Of a stretch of DNA of 64,000 nucleotides, positions 10,501 to 20,754 are shown one piece after another. Position 1 is the first letter of the stretch, and each line of letters begins with the position of its first letter. The DNA is from Raphanus sativus (lineage: Eukaryota; Streptophyta; Magnoliopsida; Brassicales; Brassicaceae), in NCBI RefSeq assembly GCF_000801105.2, contig NC_079511.1:11152784-11216783 (forward strand), given 5' to 3'. The notes beneath the pieces are model-generated. The model searched no databases. It saw nothing but the letters and a program-made list of their open reading frames with translations, and was not told the origin of the DNA. A program made the position numbers and the translations under genes.

Positions 10501-11289
10501 TTGAGAATTCCACTAAATGCGACGGTTTCGGGCGCTGTAACTAATGGCAACTGGAACTTACCGCCAGCACGCTTAGAGAGAGAAAGAGAAAGTTCCCAAG
10601 AGGCGGTCACTCTTCAAATTGTCCTTTCTACACTTCAGGTTCCCTCAGCGGCTAGTGGAGGCGATGTGTACTTGTGGAGGAATCACTCGGGGGGTTTCGG
10701 GCCATCCTTCTCTTCTCGTGTTACTTGGGAGAGGATTCGTAACCCTTCGCCACCAGTAAGCTGGAACTCAGTCGTATGGTTTAAGGAGGAGATACCTCGC
10801 TGCTCGTTTATTACATGGACGGCTTATCTTGGAAGGCTTCCCACGCGAGACCGTTTGATCTCTTGGGGTTTGTCGGTACCGTCAGGTTGTGTCCTTTGCT
10901 CTGCTGCGGATGAGTCCATAAGTCATCTTTTCTTTCAATGTTCTTTTGCAGCTGCTACTTGGTCTCGTTTTTGTGGCAGGTTCATGGCGTCTCCCCCGGC
11001 AACGTTGGCTGCGATTGCTGATCACTGTCTAAGTCTACAAGGTCCCCATGCTCCAAGGGCGAAAGCGGTGATGAAGCTGCTGAATCAAGTCATCGTTTAC
11101 TCTCTATGGCGCGAGCGGAACGTGCGTATCTTCAGGGGCGTTACGTTGACTCAGGAGGCCTTCTTCCGTGGGGTTGACAGAGCAATGCGTGACAGGCTAC
11201 TGTCTCTGTCTCACTCCCGGTCTTCAGCTCAAGTTGCTGCTCCCTCTCTTCTTGAACTGTACTTTTGGTTCCTTTCCCCTTTTAGTTAA
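7591..11289 (+). CDS. LINE ORF2: endonuclease / reverse transcriptase
   Basis: 1232 aa. The N-terminal apurinic-type endonuclease shows WNVRGLNS, IGDFNQ and the SDHAPC catalytic His region. The reverse transcriptase has DIRKAFDTV, the GLRQGDSISPYLF block and the LLFADDLLVFSDG catalytic box. The C-terminus has a zinc-binding zf-RVT type motif (CVLCSAADESISHLFFQCSFA). I see no RNase H domain after it. The enzyme nicks target DNA and primes reverse transcription there. It is in the same frame as ORF1, separated by two stop codons and three sense codons, so translation probably depends on reinitiation or read-through. Confidence 0.93.
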   Translation: MFFAWNVRGLNSARRNTMTKDWINIHKPLFGAFLETHILEENKERVLSAIPRGWKFFGNYEDDNSGRIVLVWDPRVTLIVYNASAQSITCGISVLSENISLTVTFVYGFNQVEERRSLWNNLVSMQASSPLATHPWSVIGDFNQMLRPSHHSNYLTSRVDDSGMEEANTSLQEAELFEAQAKGLQFTWRNMQDDSPISTRIDHAFINQAWLTSFPDSYADFLDPSQSDHAPCLLRMPSARRQVVKPFKFFHHVIDHPEYVETISESWNCALVTGTEQFKLVRSLKILKGPLRRLNKRHFSGISQRVKAQRERVDALQRSLLTDPTVSMAREEHSQRDNLNVLLKAEEKYYRQRSRVRWADVGDRNTPFYHRTADSHANRNHIHVLKDAEGHTFYSMEEIKAHAADYFQGILGSTDLPSSPVSTAALCSLLPFRCTELQQNYLKREVTAAEIKATLFSMPLNKSPGPDGYSVEFFRASWDHVGEDITRAVREFFRNGKLLKDMNTTAIALIPKKTEACSLSDYRPISCCNLVYKLISKIIANRLKPILSECVSPNQAAFLKGRSLGENVLLATELIKDYNKSSCLKSAMLKIDIRKAFDTVCWDFVIKVLEAQQFPPIFIAWVTECISSPRFSVAINGELAGFFEGKKGLRQGDSISPYLFIMLMEVLSRLLDRAETEGSYQLHPLCSSPKLTHLLFADDLLVFSDGSQSSTEGIKAVMSQFKGWSTLDTNQSKSEIFYGGYSDAQVAELSSLSGFRKGTFPTRYLGLPLSPKRISAATLQPFLERITAKLHSWTVKLLSFAGKVTMIYSVIYGMVNFWSSIFVLPKWFYAKVDSLCSGFLWKNSTSSASGARVSWDSICKPKSEGGLGLRKLEEFELVFRLKRVWLFFYGSGSLWVPWLRDNRFGGRSLWLIDDSPRYSRTVRSMLRLKQDLQLFLRCNVGDGNTASFWFDYWTDLGPLILMFGSSGPRSLRIPLNATVSGAVTNGNWNLPPARLERERESSQEAVTLQIVLSTLQVPSAASGGDVYLWRNHSGGFGPSFSSRVTWERIRNPSPPVSWNSVVWFKEEIPRCSFITWTAYLGRLPTRDRLISWGLSVPSGCVLCSAADESISHLFFQCSFAAATWSRFCGRFMASPPATLAAIADHCLSLQGPHAPRAKAVMKLLNQVIVYSLWRERNVRIFRGVTLTQEAFFRGVDRAMRDRLLSLSHSRSSAQVAAPSLLELYFWFLSPFS

Positions 11290-11479
11290 TTTTTTTCCTG
11301 CTTGCTCTTGCTTTTTCTCTTCGGTTCCGGGTTTCTTTTCCTTTCATTTTCGTGTGTTCTTCTCCTTGTTCTTTCTTGCCCTCCTTTGTTGTAATAAGTT
11401 GTGTTTCACAACATTGTAAACTCTAGAAAATGGTATAAATCTTAACATTTAGACCAAAAAAAAAAATGGTTAGACAAAC

Positions 11480-12326
11480 AAAATAAATTTCTTTTTTTTG
11501 TTACAAAAAAAAAGACAAAATAAACTTCCTATAATTTTTTTCTTTCTTTCATAAAAAAGGGTTTTTTCGTCTGCAACATATATAGTACAGGATCGAATGA
11601 TAATGGCATGCGTCCTATAATTAAAATGAAATGGAAACAGAAGTTATATTATATATAAGAAAAAAAAACTCATCATATTGCACGGCTAGCTAGACCAGCT
11701 AGTGTCTTATTCAGTATTGACAGAGACAACGAGTTATCAGACGTACGAGAGAAGAGCGTACACATCTTTAAAAAAAGACTATTCATAGACCAATGGTAAT
11801 TTTGAAGTTACATAATATACAGCTCCCAAAATTAATGGAACTCATGCGTTTCTCCTCCTCTCTTTCTCCCAACCATATATACTACGGTACAATAAATCTT
11901 TTTCCTTTAAACATTCATGAATATTATAAGCAGAAAGAAGAAGAAAAAAAAATGCAGAAAAATAGAAAGTTAGACATTGCAAGAAAGAATTAGACTATTT
12001 CCAAGGTTGTTTACACACTCATACAACAAGTCTTAAAGAAAACAAACGTGGAAATAGTAACAAACATCATCTCCCCCTCTCTCATAACGTAGAATCATTT
12101 GAGAGTAAAATATTCAAGATTCAAGAATGCTCCCGCAGTGAAGAAATGATCGAACCTTCGTCTTCAGGAAAAAAAAAAAGAAATCTCTACTGAATAACAC
12201 ACGGATCTCTCGACACAAGTAGTGTATACTCCAAGAAACGTGTCAGGCTATAAAATATGTAACTAGCTAGGGTTTCTCTCTCTCTATATATATATGTATA
12301 CAGCTGGGGATGTATATAAGGGTACT
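11480..12326. other. Intergenic between the LINE and CLE9
   Basis: AT-rich sequence without a supportable gene. The last 100-300 bases before 12327 are likely CLE9 3' UTR (CLE9 reads leftward); a CT/TA microsatellite lies at about 12276-12300. Confidence 0.45.
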
Positions 12327-12671
12327 TTAGTTGTGAAGAGGATTTGGACCGGAGGGGACGAGTCTTTTATCGACTCCGTACATTGGGTCGATCTCCAGCG
12401 GAGGAGGAAGTGGCTGCGTCCTGCTGCTACGGTGGATTCTTTGAAGCTCAAGGCACATAGACCTCGCGTACGTACGAGAGAAAGTGTCACAAGAACCGCT
12501 GGGAGTCACGTAATACGGGTGGTGAACGCTCGGGACGAATCGTTGAGTTCGGTAAGAGAAGTTTCTTGATGTCTTCCGGTTTACTTCAGCGGTTGGAGAA
12601 GCGGAGAGAAGTAAGAAGACGAGGAGGAGGACAAAGATCGAGATCAGACGGTTCAGGTGGCTCGTCGACAT
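12327..12671 (-). CDS. CLE9: CLE9-type CLAVATA3/ESR-related signalling peptide precursor
   Basis: 114-aa secreted precursor. Residues about 10-28 are a hydrophobic signal peptide (ISIFVLLLVFLLLSASPTA). A variable, basic middle region follows, and the extreme C-terminus is the 12-residue CLE motif RLVPSGPNPLHN preceded by a Lys. This dodecapeptide is what I recall for Arabidopsis CLE9/CLE10. The mature peptide is released by proteolysis, with the family's prolines hydroxylated, and is perceived by leucine-rich-repeat receptor kinases; CLE9/10 act in stomatal-lineage division and xylem development. The gene is intronless, as is usual for this family. Position between two C2H2 genes supports orthology with At1g26600. 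The minus-strand start at 12671 gives the signal peptide. Confidence 0.93.
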   Translation of the reverse strand: MSTSHLNRLISIFVLLLVFLLLSASPTAEVNRKTSRNFSYRTQRFVPSVHHPYYVTPSGSCDTFSRTYARSMCLELQRIHRSSRTQPLPPPLEIDPMYGVDKRLVPSGPNPLHN

Positions 12672-13425
12672 TGCTTGATATGGGGAAGGAGAAAGAGAGA
12701 AAAGAGAGTAAGATGTTTTGGTGGAGAAGGAAAAAGTTTAAGAGAGAGAGATAAGTAAAGAGGGAGTTTAATGCAAACACAGAAGATGCACATGAATCGA
12801 CGTTATGAGGAGGAGGTCGTTTTCATAGACATAATTAAAAATATCAACTGGTGACCTCATATTATACATTCCGATCTCTATTTATTCCACTTGCTGTTTG
12901 CTTTTTTTTTTAACATGATTTGAAAACGTATAAAATGACCGGTGTATGCATTTTACATGAATGTGTACAACCAAACATATACAAGAAAAACACAAACGCT
13001 GTATTTAACTTTTCCTTGGGTATCAAGTTATCTATCTATGGTCTTTATAGGCTTCCCATGGGCTAAAAAAAAAAAAGATTCCACCAAAACTATTTAGAAG
13101 AACCTAATAAGAACGGTCCATCACATGAAGCAGTATATGTATCTCCCAGCTACCTATTTTGAATTAGCATCAATCATCATGTTTTACAGAAACAGAGACA
13201 ATGGCTTCAATACTTTGATTTGAGTCACAATCTGAATACTACTAAGGTCTGAGAGCAGAGAAAGGATTCCAAAATGTTGAATAAAAGAATAATCTCATTA
13301 AGAAACAAGAAGCATTATATCAACACTCAGAACCTTGAAGGTTTTTTTTATAGAAGAATTCTAGAGCCAAAAGTTGGATGAAGAGAACAAAACCTAGGGG
13401 ATGAGATGTGGTTTCATGTTCTAGT
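12672..13425. other. CLE9 promoter side and 3' flank of the second C2H2 gene
   Basis: Non-coding. The part near 12680-12800 contains a GA-rich tract (CT-rich on the CLE9 strand), as in many plant leaders. The part near 13140-13425 is probably 3' UTR of the C2H2 gene. I found no unambiguous TATA box. Confidence 0.4.
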
Positions 13426-14310
13426 TCATTCCTCATCATCACTATCCTCCTCAGCAGGAAGATTGAGATCGAATTGCATATCAGCTGCTGCCTTGTGTTT
13501 GATCCTCTCTTCTTGGTTGGCAATGGTAGTACTAGTATGTGATCGCTTGTGACCTCCTAAAGCTTGTCCTGACCTGTACACCTTGAAGCAAATCGGGCAC
13601 ACGTGACGACCTCTGCTAGTCTTGTTTGCACCACTTGCTCTCTTAACCGCCGGGGACTTGCGAAGCTCATCACCATAGCTGAAGCTGTTGAATCCAGTGT
13701 TCCTAAGAGACCCACCAACCGAGACTGACTTCTTTGGTCCATTCATGAAGTAATCATCATCAGAGGAGCCGTCATCACTATTATCATCATCAGCAACAGC
13801 AGCAACTTTATCTTTTGTCAGCAGCTCCCCTGAAGATAACTCAGAGATGTTCTCAGATGACTCAGGCACGGGAGAGTCCACAGCAAAGTTATAATCTTTT
13901 CTACCCAAATGTAAAAACATCAGATCCTTAGCTCCTTGAACAGTCTCTGACGAGCTCACAATACTAAAAGATTCATCAGAATTGGAGTGCTGCTTCTTAG
14001 ATCTTTTGATCATCATGGTAGGAGGACCAGAGGAAGAAGAAGTAGCAGCATAGTTGTGACAATCCATGTGATTGGCGAGAGCTTTCAAAGAACAGAAACG
14101 TTTACTACATACTCTGCATTGCTGCTGCTGCTCCTGTTTTAGAGGCGGCGTTATCTCTCTCTCATCAACCAACCTCTTCTTGTTGTTGTTGTGCTTGCCA
14201 GTGAGATCAAGTGAACTCCGAGGCGAATGAATCCTGATGTGACCTCCGAGTGATTTCCCAGACGGGAACTTCTTGTTACAGAACTTGCACACAAACTCCT
14301 TCTTCTCCAT
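13426..14310 (-). CDS. C2H2 zinc-finger repressor with C-terminal EAR motif
   Basis: 294 aa, intronless. Three C2H2 fingers: C8/C11/H24/H28 (KSLGGH), C65/C68/H81/H85 (KALANH) and C238/C241/H254/H258 ([10 protein letters not shown]). Between them are Ser-rich and acidic linkers, including an Asp run near residues 174-187. The C-terminus has FDLNLP (residues 280-285), the EAR repression motif that recruits TOPLESS-type corepressors. This suggests a nuclear transcriptional repressor. It resembles the gene at the left window edge in finger spacing and in segments such as [12 protein letters not shown] and [18 protein letters not shown], so the two are probably old tandem duplicates flanking CLE9. 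Closest expectation from synteny is Arabidopsis At1g26590. Confidence 0.92.
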   Translation of the reverse strand: MEKKEFVCKFCNKKFPSGKSLGGHIRIHSPRSSLDLTGKHNNNKKRLVDEREITPPLKQEQQQQCRVCSKRFCSLKALANHMDCHNYAATSSSSGPPTMMIKRSKKQHSNSDESFSIVSSSETVQGAKDLMFLHLGRKDYNFAVDSPVPESSENISELSSGELLTKDKVAAVADDDNSDDGSSDDDYFMNGPKKSVSVGGSLRNTGFNSFSYGDELRKSPAVKRASGANKTSRGRHVCPICFKVYRSGQALGGHKRSHTSTTIANQEERIKHKAAADMQFDLNLPAEEDSDDEE

Positions 14311-17300
14311 TTTTGATTGTCAACTTCTCCGATCAAACACTAAACAAAAGAAGAAGAATCAAGAAAAGCAAAAAGGAAGAGATCAACTAGAAGAAACCCA
14401 TTTTTGTGCTTGACGAGTTTACCTCAAAACCAAAGGAAGAGAGGGAAGAAGCAGAGGTAAGGTTGATGCTTTCTTAGAGATGTGACAGTTATTCTCTGAG
14501 CTAAGTACAAGATCCGACCTTGAAGCTATAAGATGAAAGCAAAAGGAGAGAATGCTAAAGAAACAAACTTTGTAAATTCCACAGTAATTCTATCCTTAAA
14601 AGTTTAGAGATTTGTTTTCTCTTTTTTTATTATTATTTGAATTTGGAACAAAATTAAAAAATAATAATAATAAAAGAGAAGTGTTGTTACTGACAAGATT
14701 ATTCAAAATGTCAACACACTCTCTCTATCCTTTGTTCTATGTTCAATTCATGCATGGAAACAAAAATATCTGTTACAAATCCCATCATAACTCCCTTTAC
14801 TCTAATTTTCAAAAAAACAATCCCAAATCTTGAAAATTGCACAATCCACCACAGATATGTTTGATTCGAGATTTGTTTCCCTTATTTGACATAAAATCTT
14901 AAATAGCACAACTGAACTGGTGGAAATTAGTAGAGAAACTGAATTCGGGTACAAGTGGGTATAAACAAACCATGAGGGCCTAACACAGACTTCTTGACGT
15001 CCAAACTAATCAACATTAAGCCCTCCTTGAGAGAATTGCCTCGTCGTCTATGCCCACATATTCTTTTATTATCAAGCAACAGACTGAATATAGTTGTCAA
15101 TTTTCTTTGTGATGAAAATATCTTTTCAATTTATCACCAATGTAGATTTTGCAAACCAGACCCAAAACCATCAATATTATTAAAAGGGAAGGATTTTTAA
15201 TAAATCTAGTTAAAAAGGTTGTCTGGATCTTTTCCTTTTATTATTTTTCTGATCTTTCTCTATATATTATAACAGCATGTGACCATTTCCTTTTATTATA
15301 TTTCCGTTCTCTCCTATATTTTATTACAAAATTATAGTGATTATTGATTCCATGCGCGTATATCATAAATTATTTTTCCCGGCAGCATTTGACACTTTGA
15401 CTTTCAAAACATTTCGCCTATCTAAACATCTAAGACAGCACAACTATATCAATTATTTAAAGAAAATTAGACTGTATGACCACCAAAAAGTTATAATTAG
15501 GTAACTAGCTAAAAAACTGACCAGAATATTCAATGTACTTTCTACAGTATATACTAAATTACCCTTGAATACAACCGGCTAACCTCTTTCCTTTTTCTTC
15601 TCTGCTTTATTATTTTACTTTATTCTTTTGTTTTAATTTCATCATCATTTTACCTCTTTGATTTTTTTCTAGCTGTGTAAATATTATAAATACATATTAT
15701 TTTTTATATTTGGGTTTAGGTTTAATGACTGAGATTTAGAGTTTAGTATTTATGGGTTGGTGTAATGTTTAGTATTAGGGATTATATAATCATATACTTA
15801 TTCGACCATATAGAATAGAGCAATCAATGTATCTATTTATATAATATAGTACAATATAACAAAATATTATAGTTCGTTATTTTTTTCCAATTGTGTAAAT
15901 ATTATAAATATATATTATTGTTTATTTTTGGGTTTATTATGATTTAGGGTTTAGTATTTATGGGTTGGAGTAATGTTTAGTATTACGGATTGTAAGTAGG
16001 TTATAATCCTATACTATTTCGATCATATAGAATAGAACTCTCAGTGCATATATGTGTCCAATAAACAGTTTTTCTATTCTATGTGGATCATATAGAATGT
16101 AATAGAATATTGTGTTATTTCCATGTTTTGATATCTGGATTGAGGTTTATATTTTCATCTTGGGTTTAGTGATCAGTCATCAGTGGTTTTGGGCTTAGTA
16201 TAGATTATTAAGGTGACGTCATCTTTCACTAATTCATGCACATTGGTAATTACTTTTCCGGATTTTTATTTTATGTGTCCCATATAGCATGAAACATGAA
16301 TTGCTATGGGTTTTACTCTCACACCACTCATTTCCTTTAACAGAGTACACATTTCTTTAGTACTTTATTATGCGGCTTCTTAGAATTTTTTCATATGCCA
16401 AATATGTTAATAAGTTTTGGTCATTTATTCCATCGATTAAGTCATACTCTCTCACATCTGGTGATGTCGTCTCCATTACATACCTTCACCTACTGTAACA
16501 ATTTATGTATTCTATGTGAACCATGTAAAATATAATATAATATTATATTATTTCTAAGTTTTGATCAGTAGGTATGGATTGGTGATTTTGGGTTTAATGA
16601 TCAGTGGGTATGGATTGTTTAGGTTCACTCTGGCAAAGCAGTGGGTAATTCAATATTAGTATATAAACACTACAAAATTTGTATAATCCCCTCTATCCTA
16701 TTTTACCTTTACTTTTACCCTTTCCGTATTCTATTTTATTTTGAGTATATAGAATAGTAAGTATACACTACTCACCTCATAACATATGATTCTTGTAACG
16801 CCACAAAATCGACGACGTCATGTAAAATGTCACTTATAACTGGTAATCTATTATTAGAAAGGACAGAACCGGATAAATTGTGTGTTAAATATTTGACATT
16901 ACATTAAATCAAATGTTGTATTCTTTATTATGTCTTCAAAATTGGCTATTACACCAATTAGCTCATTATTTAAACTCACATTCTCTTTCAATCATGTCGT
17001 CTATCTATTCATCTAATAAACAATATTTTGTAAGATATAAGTGTGCTTTACTTACAGCATAACCTGCCATTGTTTTAGATCTTCTAACCTTGCCATCGTA
17101 TTACTTCTGTTTCAGGTAAATGAAGAAATCAACTGTAGACACCATAGCTTATAAGATACAAACTTGATGCTTGACATGTCTTCTTTTCCTGAAACCAAAA
17201 ATTAAAATTATAACTCAGTACCTAAATCACTTATTTAAAACCTAAAGCAACATTATATACACAATCATAGCAGCATTGTTCATCATAAATATTGTTATAC

Positions 17301-17529
17301 GATATATACAATTAACTTTATATACATACACCATTTTCACAATGTTGCTGATATCGACCCTTGTAACCATCTTTTTAAAAATAGAATTCTTAGCAAACAC
17401 ATCTCGCATAAAGAATATATTGAGAATATGCTAAGTTGATATCTCCTTACAATTTTATTTTTAATAAATGTGACTATTATCTTACCAAAAATCGCCATAA
17501 ATCTAAATTATTTCCTCTAAAAGTTTATT
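14311..17529. other. Large gene-free AT-rich region with a degenerate tandem duplication
   Basis: The first 250 bases are likely leader of the C2H2 gene. Beyond that I see no gene. At about 15675-16110 a block starting GTGTAAATATTATAAATA is present twice with a period of about 218 bp. Both copies include a GGGTTTA-rich part, TTTAGTATTTATGGGTTGG and a CATATAGAATAGA segment, and fragments of it recur to about 16620. It looks like an old diverged repeat of unknown family. Confidence 0.5.
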
Positions 17530-17537
17530 TATTTCAG

Positions 17538-18374
17538 CAGGGCCGTCTCAAACTTTTCACGGACCCGGTTCAAAAAAAAAAACTTCTTTTAATAATCTGA
17601 AATTTTTTTGATTTTTTTTATAAAATAATATTATAATATAAAATAAATACATTAATTTAATTATTTATAATCTAAATAACACCAATTTTTTTGTTATTAA
17701 TGCAAAATCATTGATCAAATCATTAAACTTGATTATTTAGTATTTTTCAATGCAAAATCATCGATCAAATCATCAGATTTACATTTTCTAATTTTTTCAG
17801 TTTTTTACGTTTATTATATCCACAATCAGAAATCATAATCTATAAATATAATAGAGTAACAAAATCCAGATAGTAAGCTATATACTCTTGATTAGACAAG
17901 TCAATCTTTTTCTTGTAAAAAGAAGTTGTATGCTAGCTTTATTTTCTTCGTGTTTGCTATTTTTAATTAAAAATGGTGAAAAAATATATTTTGTTCTACG
18001 TATTTATAATCACTAATTGATAATTGTTTCCTCAACATAATCAATTAGAATATTAACTTTTTATACTACCATTGAATATTATAACAAACATCAACAACTA
18101 TTTATTACTTTCCAAAATATATAATTGATATAAATACTAAGTATTTCCTAATTTATTGTCTTTTAGTTGGTTATATAAACAAAATAAAAAATTGTAATTT
18201 ACATTTATTGGTTATGAATACGAGAACTAAATTAAAATATAGCCATTCTGATTTTTTTATAAAAATATGATTTTAAATTTATAACTATTAATAAAACAAA
18301 AAAAAATTATGGACCCTCTAAAATTTTGGACCCTGTTCGACCGCTCCACTTGCACGTGCTAAAAGACGGCCCTG
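17538..18374. mobile_element. Non-autonomous hAT-like DNA transposon
   Basis: The element is 837 bp with a perfect 11-bp terminal inverted repeat CAGGGCCGTCT / AGACGGCCCTG, flanked by perfect 8-bp target duplications TATTTCAG at 17530-17537 and 18375-18382. The interior is AT-rich with no transposase. Just inside both ends lie related GGACCC words. Confidence 0.88.
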
Positions 18375-18382
18375 TATTTCAG

Positions 18383-19192
18383 CAACCTTAATACCAACTC
18401 GCGATCACATCTTATATAAGCTCATGTCTCACCAATCTCACGAACATCGCATGTCTCACCAATATCACGAAAATAAAACACGTGGCTCAGAGACAAAGAA
18501 ACCAAAAAATGCAAAAGTGGTTCATATCCTGTTTTTTTAAGTCACCGCAATGCTCATCGCCAACTCATGATAAGGTATTACATTTTAACATGGTTGGACT
18601 ATGGGACTATGTGTTCATGCATGTGGCTTTTACAAATTTTTAGGATTGTTTACTTTGACTATATATTCAGATCTCTTATTATGGTTTTCTTATATGTTTC
18701 AGGTCTTCAAAAAAGACTTTTCAACGACCACAGAAAATACCAAGCTCCAGTTTGATACCTAACTATCGATAAGTGTCATTCCTATTGTATCGATACTATC
18801 AAGTAGTTAGAACAACTTACTGTTAGCTACATATAACAAATTTAAATTTATTATCAAAAGTTAAAGGTTTACTACTTATCTTTAAGTTTAAGTTAAAGGT
18901 TTGATAGTTAATGTACTTATAAAGAAACTTAATAACATTTGTTAAAAAAAAATTTTATATACAAGTCAAATATATATTGATATATCAAAAATTCTAAAAC
19001 GAAAAACGAAATTATATTCTTCTCATTGGGTTAATAACAGTTTTTTTATTTTAAAATATTTTTACCATGTTCGTTTTATTATATCTTACACCCACTATAT
19101 ATATGAGTAACTAGATCTCTCAGTTCGACCACAAATCTAACTCGGATATGAAAACTCAATGAAAATATTGTACCAAATTGAAATAATAATAA
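18383..19192. other. Intergenic between hAT and Helitron
   Basis: AT-rich. A small imperfect duplication (CATGTCTCACCAAT plus TCACGAA) occurs near 18422-18470. No coding region or RNA gene recognised. Confidence 0.4.
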
Positions 19193-20754
19193 CTAGGTGA
19201 TATCCGCGCCATGCGCGGAGCGAATGGTCTAATAAAAAATATAACTTTTACTCTAAAGATATTAGAAAACTAAAAATCATAATAACAAATATTACATATT
19301 ATATAATAAAGATTGGACGAAATTATGCATATTTATATAAAGTGAACTTTGATTTTTTAAAAACTTGTGTAATTGATTAGATGTAACATCGGAATATTTT
19401 TGTGGAAGTAAATCTATAAGAGTAAAAGAAATATTTATATATAATTAGTTATGAATTTAAGATAAAACAAAACACATGCAATTTGATTTTATAATATAAA
19501 TTATGAATATAAAGTAAAACGAAACATATACAATAGAATAATAAAATATGAAAAGAACAAATTATAAAAAAATAAATAAAAAATGTCTTCAGAATTCTTT
19601 GTTTGCAATCCTATAAAGAAAATAAGAAAAATGTATCAGCTTACCAAACTCGCTAAACGAAATTGTATACTTCTTTCTGAAAGCATCAATAGCATTCATT
19701 GTCTTTGTGTGTTTTAAGTTTGTAGATTGTGATACAGTAGAAAAAAGTTTAGTATGATATATTGTAATAATTAACAGGATTTATGTCATCATAATTGTAT
19801 CAATCAAATATATTACATGGCGAGAATAATGGCAAAAAATTCCTACAATTTCGTTTAAAATGTTTAATTGGTCTCATGAATTTCAATATATTAGTAATAA
19901 CTTTCATATATTAACTTAAATCAGAATGCGTATTGATCAATATTACATTAGTTTCTAATTTTTTCAATAGCATTAATTACGATTAAACGTAAAATTAACA
20001 AAGAAAAATCAAGTAAATATAGAAACAAAACATTATTGGATTTGATATTAAAAGATGTCACTAAATCTCCTATTTATTGAAATTATAAGGTAGATTCTCT
20101 ATTTATTTACTTAGATTCTAATTTTTTCAATAGAATAATTGTGATAAAACGTAAAATTAACAAAAGAAATCAAGTAAATATAGAAATAAAACATTATTGG
20201 ATTTGATATTAAAAGATGACTCCAGATCTCCTATTTATTTAAATTATAAAGTTGATTCCCTAGTTTTTGGAATAGCATTATTTATGATTAAACATAAAAT
20301 TAGCAAAAAAATAAAGTAAATATAGAAACAAAACATTATTAGATTTGGTATTAAAAACATCACCAAATCTCCTATTTATTTTAAATTATAAGGTTGATTT
20401 CCTGTTTATTTACTTAAATTATATAACTTAGTCACATATATATTATATAAATTATATGACACATAAGAAATGACAATTGTATTAATCACACATGAGAATG
20501 AGGTTAAATAATAAAAGTGCTCCTTACAATGTTTCAAATTTATATGCAGAGCGCAAATAGCTATTAAACCTGCTATTAAATTGAATATTCATATCAATCT
20601 TCGAATTTCTTTTAAAAATTGACTACATCAATAAGGTGAAAAAAACACAAATTACGGGTATTAAATATAAATGATGGAAATCATTTCAAATGCGGCACAA
20701 TTTTTGCGATCTTATCATTTGGAAAAATGGGAAGAAAATATGACTTTCTTTAGA
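19193..20754 (-). mobile_element. Helitron-like element (3' end certain, 5' end inferred)
   Basis: On the minus strand the sequence ending at 19193 shows the Helitron 3' signature: a GC-rich hairpin TCCGCGCATGGCGCGGA, then about six bases, then CTAG followed by T. The 5' end would be TC preceded by A. The best candidate is at 20754, where the minus strand reads A|TCTAAAGAAAGTCATATT. The interior is AT-rich without Rep/helicase coding, so it is non-autonomous. It contains about three tandem copies of a 140-160-bp unit (19954-20418). Confidence 0.65.
19954..20418. repeat. Three diverged tandem copies of a ~140-160-bp unit
   Basis: Copies begin near 19954, 20117 and 20258. Each holds TTTTCAATAGCATT-like, AAACGTAAAATTA, AGTAAATATAGAAACAAAAC and CATCACTAAATCTCCTATTTATT-like segments in the same order. 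The array lies inside the Helitron-like element. Confidence 0.75.

Larger units (their letters stand above)
5618..11462 (+). mobile_element. Full-length LINE (L1-type non-LTR retrotransposon)
   Basis: The element is about 5.8 kb with a GC-rich 5' UTR, ORF1 (5809-7578), ORF2 (7591-11289), a short 3' UTR and an A-rich tail (A run 11456-11466, shared with the duplication). It is bounded by a perfect 17-bp target-site duplication AAAATGGTTAGACAAAC at 5601-5617 and 11463-11479. The 5' UTR has a 21-bp sequence (core GCTACAAAAAACGGCTACTT) repeated at 5629 and 5661. Two long open ORFs plus an undamaged duplication indicate a recent insertion, possibly still competent. It lies between the AP-4-like fragment and CLE9. 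Confidence 0.95.

Noticed and set aside
12294..12569. Plus-strand ORF across the CLE9 gene
   Set aside because: Antisense overlap with CLE9; composition follows the complementary strand.
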